This document shows positions 15,899 through 23,660 of a DNA stretch of 29,198 nt, piece after piece. The DNA lies in NCBI GenBank assembly GCA_044358835.1, contig JBIKNF010000016.1, forward strand, positions 1 to 29,198, given 5' to 3'. The position numbers and the translations under genes are program-made. Origin of the DNA: JAJTHC01 sp044358835 (GTDB lineage Bacteria > Cyanobacteriota > Vampirovibrionia > Vampirovibrionales > JAJTHC01). Positions within the stretch are counted from its first letter, which is position 1. Each line of letters begins with the position of its first letter. Below the pieces are notes generated by a model, which saw only the letters and a list, made by a program, of their open reading frames with translations, ran no database searches and was not told the origin of the DNA.

Positions 15899-16720
15899 CT
15901 AGCGTTCGGCAGGCACATAATCAGGCAAAGGACGGCGAGCAGGGATCTTGTCAATCAACTTAAACAACAACGTCTTCACATTCACCACATTCTGATTGAA
16001 AAACGCCATCACTTCCCCATGGCTCACAGGCGGGATGCCGTCCACACCCGCATCATAGTCGGTAATCAACGCAATGCCAATGGGGTAAAGGTTCAATTCT
16101 TTCACCAAGTGGACTTCAGGGTACTGCGTCATGGTAATCACTTCCCACCCTTGGTTGCGAAACCACTTACTCTCGGCCTTCGTTGAAAAACGAGGCCCTT
16201 GAATGACCACAACCGTACCTGTTTCATGCACCGTCAAACCCGCTTCTTTACCTGCTTCAATCGCCCACTGACGACCCTCTTCATCATAGGGATCCGCGGC
16301 TGAAACGTGGGTGATGATGCTTCCTTCATAAAAGGTATCGCCACGGCTGTGGGTACGATCCACATATTGATCGCAAATCACCACATGCCCAAGAGCCACC
16401 TCTTTCTGAAGGCTCCCTGCGGCACAAGGGGAAATAACCGTATGCACGCCCAAGCTTTTCATCGCCCACACATTGGCTTTGTAGTTAATACGATGCGGGG
16501 CAAGGGTATGGTTCTTACCGTGCCTAGGCAAAAAGGCGACTCGCTTACCATTCACCGTACCAAGCGTAATTGCATCGCTTGGGGAACCGAAGGGGGTTTC
16601 TATACGTATAGTTTGGGTGTCTTCCAAAAATTGATAGAACCCTGAACCGCCAAAAACACCAATATCAGCAAGGGCATGTTCTTCTGTATGAAAGGCAAAC
16701 GGCGAAGGCAGTTGAGGCAT
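15899..16720 (-). CDS. mtnP: S-methyl-5'-thioadenosine phosphorylase
   Basis: MtnP splits methylthioadenosine, the by-product of spermidine synthesis, into adenine and methylthioribose-1-phosphate. The 273-residue protein shows the purine nucleoside phosphorylase class 2 fold with phosphate-binding GGSGFY at 24-29, PRHGKNH at 65-71 followed by H-R-I-N-Y, the ISPCAAGSL segment, MTQYPE at 198-203, and TDYD at 220-223. That last motif favours methylthioadenosine over guanosine/inosine substrates. I chose the ATG at 16720, which has AAAGGA nine bases upstream, over a TTG two codons earlier. It fits with the two speD genes at 20013-21114, since decarboxylated SAM use generates the substrate. Its own upstream region separates it from motA. 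Confidence 0.9.
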   Translation of the reverse strand: MPQLPSPFAFHTEEHALADIGVFGGSGFYQFLEDTQTIRIETPFGSPSDAITLGTVNGKRVAFLPRHGKNHTLAPHRINYKANVWAMKSLGVHTVISPCAAGSLQKEVALGHVVICDQYVDRTHSRGDTFYEGSIITHVSAADPYDEEGRQWAIEAGKEAGLTVHETGTVVVIQGPRFSTKAESKWFRNQGWEVITMTQYPEVHLVKELNLYPIGIALITDYDAGVDGIPPVSHGEVMAFFNQNVVNVKTLLFKLIDKIPARRPLPDYVPAER

Positions 16721-16848
16721 AATCAAGCATCCTTTACATGAATCAATTCACGTTTATCATCTATTAAACCTTATTACATTAGCGTAAACATGCTTTAGAA
16801 ACAAGATTTCATTTCAGATTTTGTTAAGTTGCCAGTTAAAAAGTACGT

Positions 16849-17625
16849 CTACCTACCCGATTCTGCATCCAGTTCCTTCGCCAATTCTGGGTAATAGACT
16901 TTCAGTTTTTCTTGAATAAAGTTGGGACTTTCCCCCGCTTGAATGGCCATAACCCCTTCAATCATCATGGTTCGTTCGTGAATAATGTGCTTGACTTTAA
17001 ACTTCACGTTACTGCTTAAGGGAATAAAGAGCAAGTTGGCAAAGGCCACCCCATACACCGTGGCTACAAAGGCAACGGCAATACCAGAACCTAACTTTGA
17101 CGGATCGTTCAGGTTTTCCATCACGTGAATCAACCCCAATACGGCGCCAATAATCCCAACGGTTGGGGTAAACCCCCCTGCAGTTTCCCAGATTTTAGCA
17201 GCCGCGCCCATGCTTTCTTCATAAACGGTGAGTTCCGTTTCCATAATATCCCGAAGTAATTGAGCATCGGTGCCGTCGGTCATCATTTCCATGCCCTTTT
17301 TTAAGAAAGGGTCTTTAATTTGAGCAATATCGCCTTGCAAGGCCAAAATCCCTTCTTTACGGGCTCTGGTGGCGAGGTTAATGATGAGTTTAATCGTTGC
17401 CTTGGGATCTTGATGATGCCCCAGAAAAATGAGTCCAAGCGTGCCTACCCCATTTTTGAGTTCTTCTGGGGTGAAAGAAAGCACGGTTGCCCCAATGGAA
17501 CCGCCGACCACAATAATAAATGCGGTGGGTTGAACCAACGCCATGACAGAACCCCCTTCAAGGACTTGCCCCCCAATGACGGCGATAAATCCTAATAAGA
17601 GTCCACCAATTGCAAAAATATCCAT
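16849..17625 (-). CDS. motA: Flagellar motor stator protein MotA
   Basis: MotA with MotB forms the ion-conducting stator that drives flagellar rotation. The 258-residue protein has four predicted membrane helices: about 3-20, 29-50, 155-173 and 182-204. The large cytoplasmic loop carries the charged RARKEGILALQGDI segment (about 87-100), which contacts the rotor, and conserved prolines occur in FTPTVGIIGAVLGL (Pro154) and LLFIPLSSNVK (Pro202). The C-terminal tail is charged. The ATG at 17625 follows AAAAGAGAACCTAGACCCT. MotB normally follows directly, but here the next gene on this strand is mtnP after 128 bases, so motB is elsewhere or another MotB-like partner is used. Sequence alone does not tell proton from sodium use. 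Confidence 0.95.
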   Translation of the reverse strand: MDIFAIGGLLLGFIAVIGGQVLEGGSVMALVQPTAFIIVVGGSIGATVLSFTPEELKNGVGTLGLIFLGHHQDPKATIKLIINLATRARKEGILALQGDIAQIKDPFLKKGMEMMTDGTDAQLLRDIMETELTVYEESMGAAAKIWETAGGFTPTVGIIGAVLGLIHVMENLNDPSKLGSGIAVAFVATVYGVAFANLLFIPLSSNVKFKVKHIIHERTMMIEGVMAIQAGESPNFIQEKLKVYYPELAKELDAESGR

Positions 17626-18214
17626 AGGGTCTAGGTTCTCTTTTTTGGAACGATACTCTACCTTAGTGTGACAGATGCATCGCCTGTTGCGCAGTTTTTT
17701 GTTGAAAATTACATTATTGAAGTGATTTAATCATTACAAAAACAATCATTTATAACGGATACGATAAAGCCGTTAATGTTTTGTTAAGCTTTGTAACAGA
17801 CGAGCAATACTTCCGATTATGAAGACTTTATTAAAGTGAAGACACTCACAATCCCGAGCTTCTTCAACCCTTCCACCTTCGATTCTTTCCCCATCTTTCC
17901 CAACTATTCCCAACCCTAATTTACGAACCTATCGTTCCCCTTTTGTTCTTTTTTCCAGTTCAGTAACCACCTAGATTTTATGTAAACAACTTGCTCTAGG
18001 CACGCCACCTAAACCATTGTGTTTTACATTTTGTACAGAGACCTTCCAACGCCGAAGGCTCTGTACCCTCGTTCAGCATTCACTCAACCGCTAACCTTGC
18101 TTTTAAACACCCACCGAAGCCCGCCTGCTTCACCCATGTTTCATATTTTCCCTCTCTCTCTCTTTCCTCTATATGCCTATGTCCCCCTGTAATGAGCTTT
18201 TCATTACAGGCTTT
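17626..18214. other. 589-base gene-free region, candidate noncoding transcript
   Basis: No credible open frame lies between motA and the nucleotidase gene, which diverges in reading direction only in the sense that both are on the minus strand. The plus strand is pyrimidine-rich (about 17840-17960 and 18100-18180), contains a 13-bp hairpin at 18033-18066 and ends in a strong plus-strand terminator at 18186-18216, although no plus-strand gene precedes it. A possible promoter is TTGTTA with AATACT about 18 bases later (around 17783-17812). I do not recognise 6S, tmRNA, RNase P or SRP RNA signatures here. Confidence 0.4.
18033..18066 (+). other. Strong hairpin in the 17.6-18.2 kb region
   Basis: GTACAGAG-A-CCTTC pairs with GAAGG-CTCTGTAC around a seven-base loop, giving 13 base pairs with a single bulge. 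It is followed by no T-run on either strand, so it is not a simple terminator. It may be part of a structured RNA or a protein-binding site. Confidence 0.75.
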
Positions 18215-18216
18215 TT
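18186..18216 (+). terminator. Rho-independent terminator, plus strand
   Basis: CCTGTAATGA and TCATTACAGG form a perfect 10-bp stem with a GCTTT loop, followed by CTTTTTATT. The T-run is on the plus strand only; read on the minus strand the stem is followed by a G-run (GGGGGACA), so it does not serve the minus-strand nucleotidase gene that ends at 18215. The T-run overlaps that gene's stop codon. Confidence 0.85.
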
Positions 18217-19882
18217 ATTGGAGATTTTGATTTTTAATCGTCCAACGACCGTCCTTTGTTAGGGAAATCGTCGGCAGGCCTGAGCCTTGTGCCAAAGACT
18301 CTAAATAGGCTTCAAGATAACTTTTCTCTACCGTATATTCTCCAAAAGTCTGACTTGGTAGTTGTACACCTTTTTGTACTCGTTCAGGGTGTTTTTTAAC
18401 ATAGCAACGTAAGGAAGATAAACCAGATCTTCGTTCAGTAAGAAATTTACTCACGGTTAAATAAAGTTTGTAACTGTCTTCTAAAAAGTCACCCTTAGAG
18501 TTCTTTATAGAAGTAACGCGTTCACCATAAGCTTTAGTCATATCCACTTCTACTGTTAAACCACTAATGTTCATAAAATGACCAGGGTGTTTATTGGGTA
18601 TATCATCTAGACGTAGATGTAGAGATTCTTCCAAAATGGATTTTATCAACTTTTCATCCGCTTCAATTCTAAGCATTATGTCTTGATAAGGGAGGAGTTC
18701 TGCTAAATCTCGCCTTGTAAAAAGAGCATTTGTAATCTTATTGTCTGAACGTAAACAACCTGCATGAATCATTGCAACATCAACAGGTGCTGCAGGATTG
18801 AAATGATTCCAAGCCGCAAGGTGCCAATCGGCGATACAGTTTCCTTCAGCTGTTTCTTGACCCCTTCTAAGATTTTCAAAAGTGAAGTCAAGTGGTTCAG
18901 GTAAGGTGGCTAATGGCTTATTTAGTGATTCAGAATATCTTCGAATACAAGGGTCAATTGTAGCTAAGACTTCAGGACTTGGTGTGCTATCTTCTGTGGG
19001 CTTGATTTCTGTTGTTATATTTTTCACATTCGAAGCTGGGAGCTTCCCAAATACCAAATCATGCATTAGGGCCTGTAGACGTTCCCATAATAGTTTTGGT
19101 TCTCTAAATTCAACGTTTATGTCACTGTGGCTTCTTGCATTTGCATCAGCGCACACCACAGGCACACTAGTTTCTCGCAAAATTGAAGAATTATGTTCAT
19201 GCCCAACAATAGCTAAATTAATAGGTAACTTGCTTAAGCGTTGGTAATAATCTTCACCTAAATGAGCTAACAAAATAGTCATATCTGGACGATGGGCCAT
19301 AATAATCTCTGGCAAGTGTTTTTCTATTTGGCTTAGTGGGTCTTCTAAATGAACATTTTGTGGAAGTTTAGTATACACTTCAGGAATACAAACACCGTAG
19401 ACGAGAATACGCCGGCCGTTTACTTTCATAATTTTGTATGCAGGCGTTTCATTTAAGTGACGCCCATTTTGAAAGAGGTTGCCACCCAGCCATGTAAATA
19501 AGCTACGATTCACTTGTTTTTTTAAATTTTCTACGCCTTTATCAAAATCGTGGTTACCCAGAACAGCGATTAATTTTCCGTGTACAAGTTTAAAAAGAGC
19601 ATTCATACCATCTATGAGATGGCTTCCACCAGTTAGTTCTGATTCAGGGCTTGGAGATAATAAATCACCACCAAATAAAACAAGAATAGGCTGGGAGGGA
19701 TCTTTGTTTAAAAGATTTTTCAAAACAGAATAAATTCGAGCAACTCCATTAGGATGGTAGACATCATTAAATGTTATGATCTTTACCTCATTTAAATTTA
19801 AACCTTGGCGTTGAACAATGGTTTTCGTTGAATTTAAATAAGAAGAAGGGGTGTAGTTAGCTACGTAAGGAGAAAAGCGCAT
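18215..19882 (-). CDS. 5'-nucleotidase/metallophosphatase family protein
   Basis: This 555-residue protein belongs to the UshA/5'-nucleotidase type. The N-terminal metallophosphatase half has the metal motifs NDVYH (39-43), GGD (71-73), GNHD (109-112), the later LLAHLGEDY, and GHEHN. The C-terminal nucleotide-binding half is recognisable from NCIADWHLAAWNH, an IHAGCLRSDNKI segment and RRDLAELLPYQDIMLRIEAD (together about 355-425). Family members normally have an export signal, but here the N-terminus (MRFSPYVANYTPSSYLNSTK) lacks a hydrophobic core, so the protein may be cytosolic or exported another way. The first motif is N-D-x-x-H in place of the common D-x-H. Codon use is more AT-rich than in neighbours such as recG and motA, which may indicate acquisition. 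The gene stands alone. Confidence 0.88.
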   Translation of the reverse strand: MRFSPYVANYTPSSYLNSTKTIVQRQGLNLNEVKIITFNDVYHPNGVARIYSVLKNLLNKDPSQPILVLFGGDLLSPSPESELTGGSHLIDGMNALFKLVHGKLIAVLGNHDFDKGVENLKKQVNRSLFTWLGGNLFQNGRHLNETPAYKIMKVNGRRILVYGVCIPEVYTKLPQNVHLEDPLSQIEKHLPEIIMAHRPDMTILLAHLGEDYYQRLSKLPINLAIVGHEHNSSILRETSVPVVCADANARSHSDINVEFREPKLLWERLQALMHDLVFGKLPASNVKNITTEIKPTEDSTPSPEVLATIDPCIRRYSESLNKPLATLPEPLDFTFENLRRGQETAEGNCIADWHLAAWNHFNPAAPVDVAMIHAGCLRSDNKITNALFTRRDLAELLPYQDIMLRIEADEKLIKSILEESLHLRLDDIPNKHPGHFMNISGLTVEVDMTKAYGERVTSIKNSKGDFLEDSYKLYLTVSKFLTERRSGLSSLRCYVKKHPERVQKGVQLPSQTFGEYTVEKSYLEAYLESLAQGSGLPTISLTKDGRWTIKNQNLQ

Positions 19883-19954
19883 TTTTTAATTCTTATGGGA
19901 TTAAATCATTTCTAAAACACGAAATTATTATATCGCTTCAAGAAAATAAATCAA

Positions 19955-19990
19955 ACACAAAAACGGAGCCGATGTTCACCGACTCCGTTT
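19955..19990 (-). terminator. Rho-independent terminator after the speD pair
   Basis: On the minus strand AAACGGAG and CTCCGTTT form a perfect 8-bp stem (extendable by G-T pairing), followed by TTTTTGTGTTTG. It lies just after the stop codon of the second speD gene. Confidence 0.85.
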
Positions 19991-20012
19991 AAAAAGGCTT
20001 AAAGCTAAAGGG

Positions 20013-20456
20013 CTACACATTCACCGCAGATGGCAGGACTTCTGAAGCCCCTTCCACGAGTTTGTCTGAAATATAGCGCGGGAATTGGCGGCCTCGTTCA
20101 GACATAAAACGCTCATAGCTTTTCACACCAAAGGTTTTAATCACATGCTGTTCCACAAAGTCAATATCAAAGGGCTTACAGCTAAAAATATCGAAGAAAA
20201 AGTAATCTTTTTCCACAAAAGAATGAAACGTCAAATGCGATTCCGCAATAATTACCACACCGGTAATGCCCTTGTCTTCAGGCACCAAGCCACTATACGG
20301 AAACACATAGGGGGGAATGATTTTTGTCATGCCAATCAATTCGGGCAGGTCATCCAAAAAGGAATGCACCAACGCTAAGTCGGAAATTTTGTCTCGGTCG
20401 CATTCACGACAGTCTAACATTAAGTGAGGCCCAAAGCCTTGTTCTATAATTGCCAT
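20013..20456 (-). CDS. SpeD-like pyruvoyl decarboxylase, divergent paralog
   Basis: This 147-residue protein belongs to the S-adenosylmethionine decarboxylase (SpeD) fold family, whose members self-cleave at a Glu-Ser bond to make a pyruvoyl group. The cleavage motif is ESH (Ser73), with His78 and Cys93 at the usual +5 and +20 positions, so self-processing should be intact. The rest differs from the canonical paralog upstream: GFGPHLMLDCRECD at the N-terminus, GMTKIIPPYVFPYSGLVPED before the active site, and HSFVEKDYFFFDIFSCKPFD in place of HTWPEYGY and the following segment. SpeD homologs of this divergent type include some reported to be pyruvoyl-dependent arginine or ornithine decarboxylases, so it may act on an amino acid. 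The open frame extends upstream to 20588, but I chose the ATG at 20456, which begins the family-conserved part. Confidence 0.82.
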   Translation of the reverse strand: MAIIEQGFGPHLMLDCRECDRDKISDLALVHSFLDDLPELIGMTKIIPPYVFPYSGLVPEDKGITGVVIIAESHLTFHSFVEKDYFFFDIFSCKPFDIDFVEQHVIKTFGVKSYERFMSERGRQFPRYISDKLVEGASEVLPSAVNV

Positions 20457-20520
20457 AGTAAAACCCTTTATACAGTTTGCTTCAAGTACTTCAAGTGATT
20501 TTGAGGTGTTTCGCACAGGC

Positions 20521-21114
20521 CTAAGCCCTGCTGGATGCCGTACCTTCTTTGGCTGATCGCAACGTCGACAAAGGGGTGACGTTGTCAAAATCCACTTGAC
20601 GCATCGTGGGGCTGCCGACTTGGCGAGCAGGGTGACGCATCATTTTACCCGTGGCAGGGTTCATTAATCCACGAGCAAACTCTAAGTAATTCGATTCGCT
20701 TGCCTTGAATTTGTCTTGCAAATAATTAAAGGCAAGGGCAGGGTCACATTGATCCCCACAGGTGTATAAGTCGACAGACGCATACCCATATTCAGGCCAT
20801 GTATGAATCGTTAGATGAGATTCAGCGATGACAATTACACCGCTTACACCATAGGGATTGAAATGATGAAAACAACTTTGAACGATGGTGGCCCCACACG
20901 CAATGGCTGCTTCGCTCATGAGCTGTTCAACCAAGGCATTGTTATTCAAAACGTTGGGGGTGCAATCAAAGAATTCAGCAAGCAGGTGGCGTCCTAAATT
21001 CGGGGCAGGTTTGGCGAAGTGCTGTTCAGTGGTTGGGTTTACTGAAGCGTCAAACGCATGGAGAGGGGGGGGTTGCAAACTTTCTTGCAGTTCTAAAGAT
21101 GTGTTCAATTCCAA
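20521..21114 (-). CDS. speD: S-adenosylmethionine decarboxylase proenzyme
   Basis: SpeD makes decarboxylated SAM, the aminopropyl donor for spermidine. The 197-residue product contains the complete bacterial class 1b core: GRHLLAEFFDCTPNVLNN (41-58), the processing site IAESHLTIHTWPEYGY with Ser99 as pyruvoyl precursor, His104 and Cys119 in DLYTCGD. It is longer than the usual 120-140 residues because of about 40 extra N-terminal and 40 extra C-terminal residues. No ATG precedes the conserved core, so translation starts at a TTG, either 21114 or 21108; AAAAGGGAAA upstream fits the latter better. It is followed 64 bases later by the divergent speD-like gene and a terminator, so the two form a likely operon. 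The mtnP gene in this window handles the pathway by-product. Confidence 0.94.
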   Translation of the reverse strand: MELNTSLELQESLQPPPLHAFDASVNPTTEQHFAKPAPNLGRHLLAEFFDCTPNVLNNNALVEQLMSEAAIACGATIVQSCFHHFNPYGVSGVIVIAESHLTIHTWPEYGYASVDLYTCGDQCDPALAFNYLQDKFKASESNYLEFARGLMNPATGKMMRHPARQVGSPTMRQVDFDNVTPLSTLRSAKEGTASSRA

Positions 21115-21244
21115 TTTCCCTTTTCTAGTTTATTACAGTAACGCTAAGTGAATAAGGCATGAAAACTCATACAATTTCCTTAATTTTGAAAGCGAAACGC
21201 TTTCTTACAGGTGTAACAGTGTCGGGTTTTAAGTGACTGACGCA

Positions 21245-21272
21245 CTTTCGGCAAGACGACGTCTAAAGTTTA
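21245..21272 (-). promoter_or_regulatory. Possible sigma-28-like promoter upstream of speD
   Basis: Read on the minus strand, TAAACTTT (one mismatch to the sigma-28 -35), a 12-base spacer and GCCGAAAG (close to GCCGATAA) lie about 130 bases before speD. The spacer is one base longer than ideal, so it is weaker evidence than the two promoters at 7147 and 8216. The 5' leader it would make includes a GAAAGCG-AAA-CGCTTTC hairpin (21188-21204) and TTACA-GG-TGTAA (21205-21216). I see no known riboswitch in this 286-base gap. Confidence 0.3.
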
Positions 21273-21400
21273 GGAGTCTTCTTGCAAAAATTAAACTTGT
21301 AACATAATACGGAACTAAAAATGCAAAGGCAAGCTTTTTCATGGAGATTCATCTAAATTTTTGACCTCATGCGTGAATCCATGAACGCTGTTGCAACGCC

Positions 21401-22393
21401 TTAGTTAAACATATCTGAAATGGATTGCGATTCATGAATACGGCAAATCGCTTCCCCCAGCAAGCTTGCGATGGAGAGTTGCTTGATTTTGTCCACCGAT
21501 TTGGCTTCTTCACTCAGGGGAATACTATTGGTGACAATCACTTCTTTAATCGAAGAATTGGCCAGACGTTGCACCGCAGGACCACTAAAAACAGGGTGAG
21601 CCGCCATGACGTAAACATCATGCGCGCCATTGGCCGTCAATAAATCAGCCCCACTGCAAATGGTGCCTGCCGTGTCAATCATGTCGTCAATTAAAATACA
21701 GCTACGGCCTTTGACTTCACCAATAATGTTGTAGACTTCCGCTACATTGTGAGCAGAACGGCGTTTGTCAATAATAGCGATGGGGCATTCAAGCTTTTTG
21801 GCAAATACTCTGGCACGTTCTACACCGCCCGCATCAGGGCTAACGACCACGGGATTCACCAAATCACGGGTGCGAATATAGCTAAGCAAAACAGGCGTGG
21901 CGTGAAGGTGATCCGTAATAATGTTGAAGAAACCTTGAAGTTGGCCGGTGTGTAAATCCATGGCCACCACTCGATTCGCCCCTGCCGTTGAAATTAAATC
22001 GGCTACGAGCTTGGCGGAAATGGGTTCGCGTCCAGCGTTTTTACGATCTTGACGGGCATAGCCGTAATAAGGAATAATGGCGGTAATGGATTTAGCGGAG
22101 GCACGCTTAAGGGCATCAATCATCAGCAAGAGTTCCATGATGTTGTTGTTTGTCGGTCCGCAAGTGGGTTGCACGATGTACACATCTTCCCCACGGACGC
22201 TTTCTTCAATGCGAACGTACAGTTCACCGTCGCTAAAGTTTTTAATCTGAACAGGAGACACGTAAGTGTCCAAGTAATGGGCGATTTCTTTGGCCAGTTC
22301 AGGGTTAGCACGACCCGTTACCAATTTAATATGCTGAATTTCTTCGTGAAGGGAAGATAACTTAAGTTCAGGTAACGTCAGTTCAATCGCCAT
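21401..22393 (-). CDS. prs: Ribose-phosphate pyrophosphokinase
   Basis: Prs converts ribose-5-phosphate and ATP into PRPP, the precursor of purines, pyrimidines, NAD, histidine and tryptophan. The 330-residue protein is of class I bacterial type. It has the FSDGELYVRIEESVRGEDVY segment (53-72) with ATP and allosteric contacts, the catalytic flexible-loop region YYGYARQDRKN (109-119), DLHTGQLQGFF (146-156), VVSPDAGGVERAR (183-195) and the PRPP-binding loop LIDDMIDTAGT (234-244). I chose the ATG at 22393, which has AAAGGA upstream, over an open frame that extends 11 codons further. It is flanked upstream by the direct-repeat-bounded hydrolase gene and downstream by the speD operon. Confidence 0.97.
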   Translation of the reverse strand: MAIELTLPELKLSSLHEEIQHIKLVTGRANPELAKEIAHYLDTYVSPVQIKNFSDGELYVRIEESVRGEDVYIVQPTCGPTNNNIMELLLMIDALKRASAKSITAIIPYYGYARQDRKNAGREPISAKLVADLISTAGANRVVAMDLHTGQLQGFFNIITDHLHATPVLLSYIRTRDLVNPVVVSPDAGGVERARVFAKKLECPIAIIDKRRSAHNVAEVYNIIGEVKGRSCILIDDMIDTAGTICSGADLLTANGAHDVYVMAAHPVFSGPAVQRLANSSIKEVIVTNSIPLSEEAKSVDKIKQLSIASLLGEAICRIHESQSISDMFN

Positions 22394-22539
22394 GGTAGAA
22401 TCCTTTATGTCATGTGGGCGCTTCACTTGAACGGCTCGGCCTTGGCGGGCAAGGGCTATTGAAGAGTCCTGTTCAAGAATTACTATTATTGTGACACAAA
22501 CCTATTTAAACTTCAATCATTTTTTAGGCTTGCATTCGT

Positions 22540-22568
22540 ATAAAACCTTGGCCAGTTTATTTTGTGCG
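22540..22568. repeat. 29-bp direct repeat, left copy
   Basis: The repeat starts ATAAAACCTTGGCCAG and ends TTATTTTGTGCG. It is identical to 23623-23651 and in the same orientation. The two copies bracket the hydrolase gene at 22589-23587. Confidence 0.93.
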
Positions 22569-22588
22569 GAGGCGTTGGGTAACCCTAT

Positions 22589-23587
22589 TTATGAGTCAAG
22601 GCGATTTAGAAAATCAGTGACTTCTTTTAATACGTCAGAAGGTAGAGCCACATGTCCTTCACCTTCTACAGAATGAAAAGTTTTATTTGTTGTCTGAGCA
22701 ATCTGGTACAGTTTTTGAGATAACTCAGGCTGTATAACAGGATCCTTTTTGAAGGCGATAACAAAAACAGGGATCGAATTCTGGTTCAAAATTTGGTCAT
22801 TATGCCAACGGGAAGGGGCATGATAGTGAATAGGAAACCATCTGGTTAGCCATCCGTATTTTTTACGAATCAATTCAGTAAAGCTATTCATAGGGGCATT
22901 TAAAATCAAGGCTTTGTAAGGGGCTGTTTCTGCCAAATGAACGCTGGGGTTACACCCTAGGGAATGACCCACCAAGACTTGTTGAGTGGTGGGTATCCCT
23001 TTTTTCTGAATTAAGAAATCACTGACAGCTTTGGCTGTTTGCATGATTGAAGCTTCCGTCGGCTGGCCGTTGGTTGTTCCAAAACCGGGGTATTCATAAG
23101 TAATAATGCCATAACCTTGTTTAATGTACTCTTTATAAGCATTTAAGCCGTCTAAAGGTTGCGCGTTCCCTAGAGACAACAAGAAGGTGGGTTTACCCTC
23201 TTGGGCCGGATGATACCAAGTTTGGGTTGTTTGATTATTTGCTAAAGAAAGGGAGTGTGATTCTAAATTGGGCAACTGTTCTTTTAGGGATTCAAATACC
23301 GTTTTTAATCTTTCTTTAGATTTAGGGATACTTATTGTACCTGCGTACAAAGTGCATTCTTCAATGTGTTGCCAAGTTGATTTAGGCACCAAGTGAAGTA
23401 AGGCTCTTGGTGCGAGGGCAACGGTTGCCAAAATGCCAGCTCCCCACGCTAATTTAGTAGCTACTGAAGGGGAGGGATTTTTTCGAATAAGCCCTAAAGC
23501 ATCCTCTTTATTGTGGGTGTTTGGAGCAGACACTTTTTGAATAGATTGCGTTCCTAAACGCTGAATCAATAAAACCATAGAAGCCAT
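22589..23587 (-). CDS. Alpha/beta hydrolase with N-terminal membrane segment
   Basis: The protein is up to 332 residues long and carries the serine hydrolase triad: nucleophile Ser209 in VGHSLGC, Asp282 in FKKDPVI and His312 in GEGHVALP. An oxyanion-type turn (LLSLGNAQPLDGL) and a YEYPGFG motif precede them, as in the BEM46/ABHD-like group. A hydrophobic segment at about 44-66 (with GAGILATVALAP) could anchor it in the inner membrane. The start may be the ATG at 23578 (Met4), which has an AGG 11 bases upstream, rather than 23587. The gene is more AT-rich than the thioesterase gene next to it and is bounded by exact 29-bp direct repeats, so it looks like an inserted unit. Substrate unknown; lipid or peptide esters are possible. 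Confidence 0.83.
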   Translation of the reverse strand: MASMVLLIQRLGTQSIQKVSAPNTHNKEDALGLIRKNPSPSVATKLAWGAGILATVALAPRALLHLVPKSTWQHIEECTLYAGTISIPKSKERLKTVFESLKEQLPNLESHSLSLANNQTTQTWYHPAQEGKPTFLLSLGNAQPLDGLNAYKEYIKQGYGIITYEYPGFGTTNGQPTEASIMQTAKAVSDFLIQKKGIPTTQQVLVGHSLGCNPSVHLAETAPYKALILNAPMNSFTELIRKKYGWLTRWFPIHYHAPSRWHNDQILNQNSIPVFVIAFKKDPVIQPELSQKLYQIAQTTNKTFHSVEGEGHVALPSDVLKEVTDFLNRLDS

Positions 23588-23622
23588 AACCTAAAGAAAT
23601 AAGAATAAAAAACACTAAGAAC

Positions 23623-23651
23623 ATAAAACCTTGGCCAGTTTATTTTGTGCG
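23623..23651. repeat. 29-bp direct repeat, right copy
   Basis: This copy is identical to 22540-22568. It lies nine bases downstream (on the minus strand) of the thioesterase stop codon, as if this were the original site and the left copy arose with insertion of the intervening 1.08 kb. Confidence 0.93.
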
Positions 23652-23660
23652 TGGGGGGGA

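Noticed and set aside
17640..18216. Naming the gene-free region 6S RNA, tmRNA, RNase P or SRP RNA
   Set aside because: None of the diagnostic sequences of these RNAs was found, so only an unnamed candidate transcript is reported.
21115..21400. SAM or polyamine riboswitch in the speD leader
   Set aside because: Only a 7-bp hairpin and a short palindrome are visible; no known riboswitch core could be recognised.
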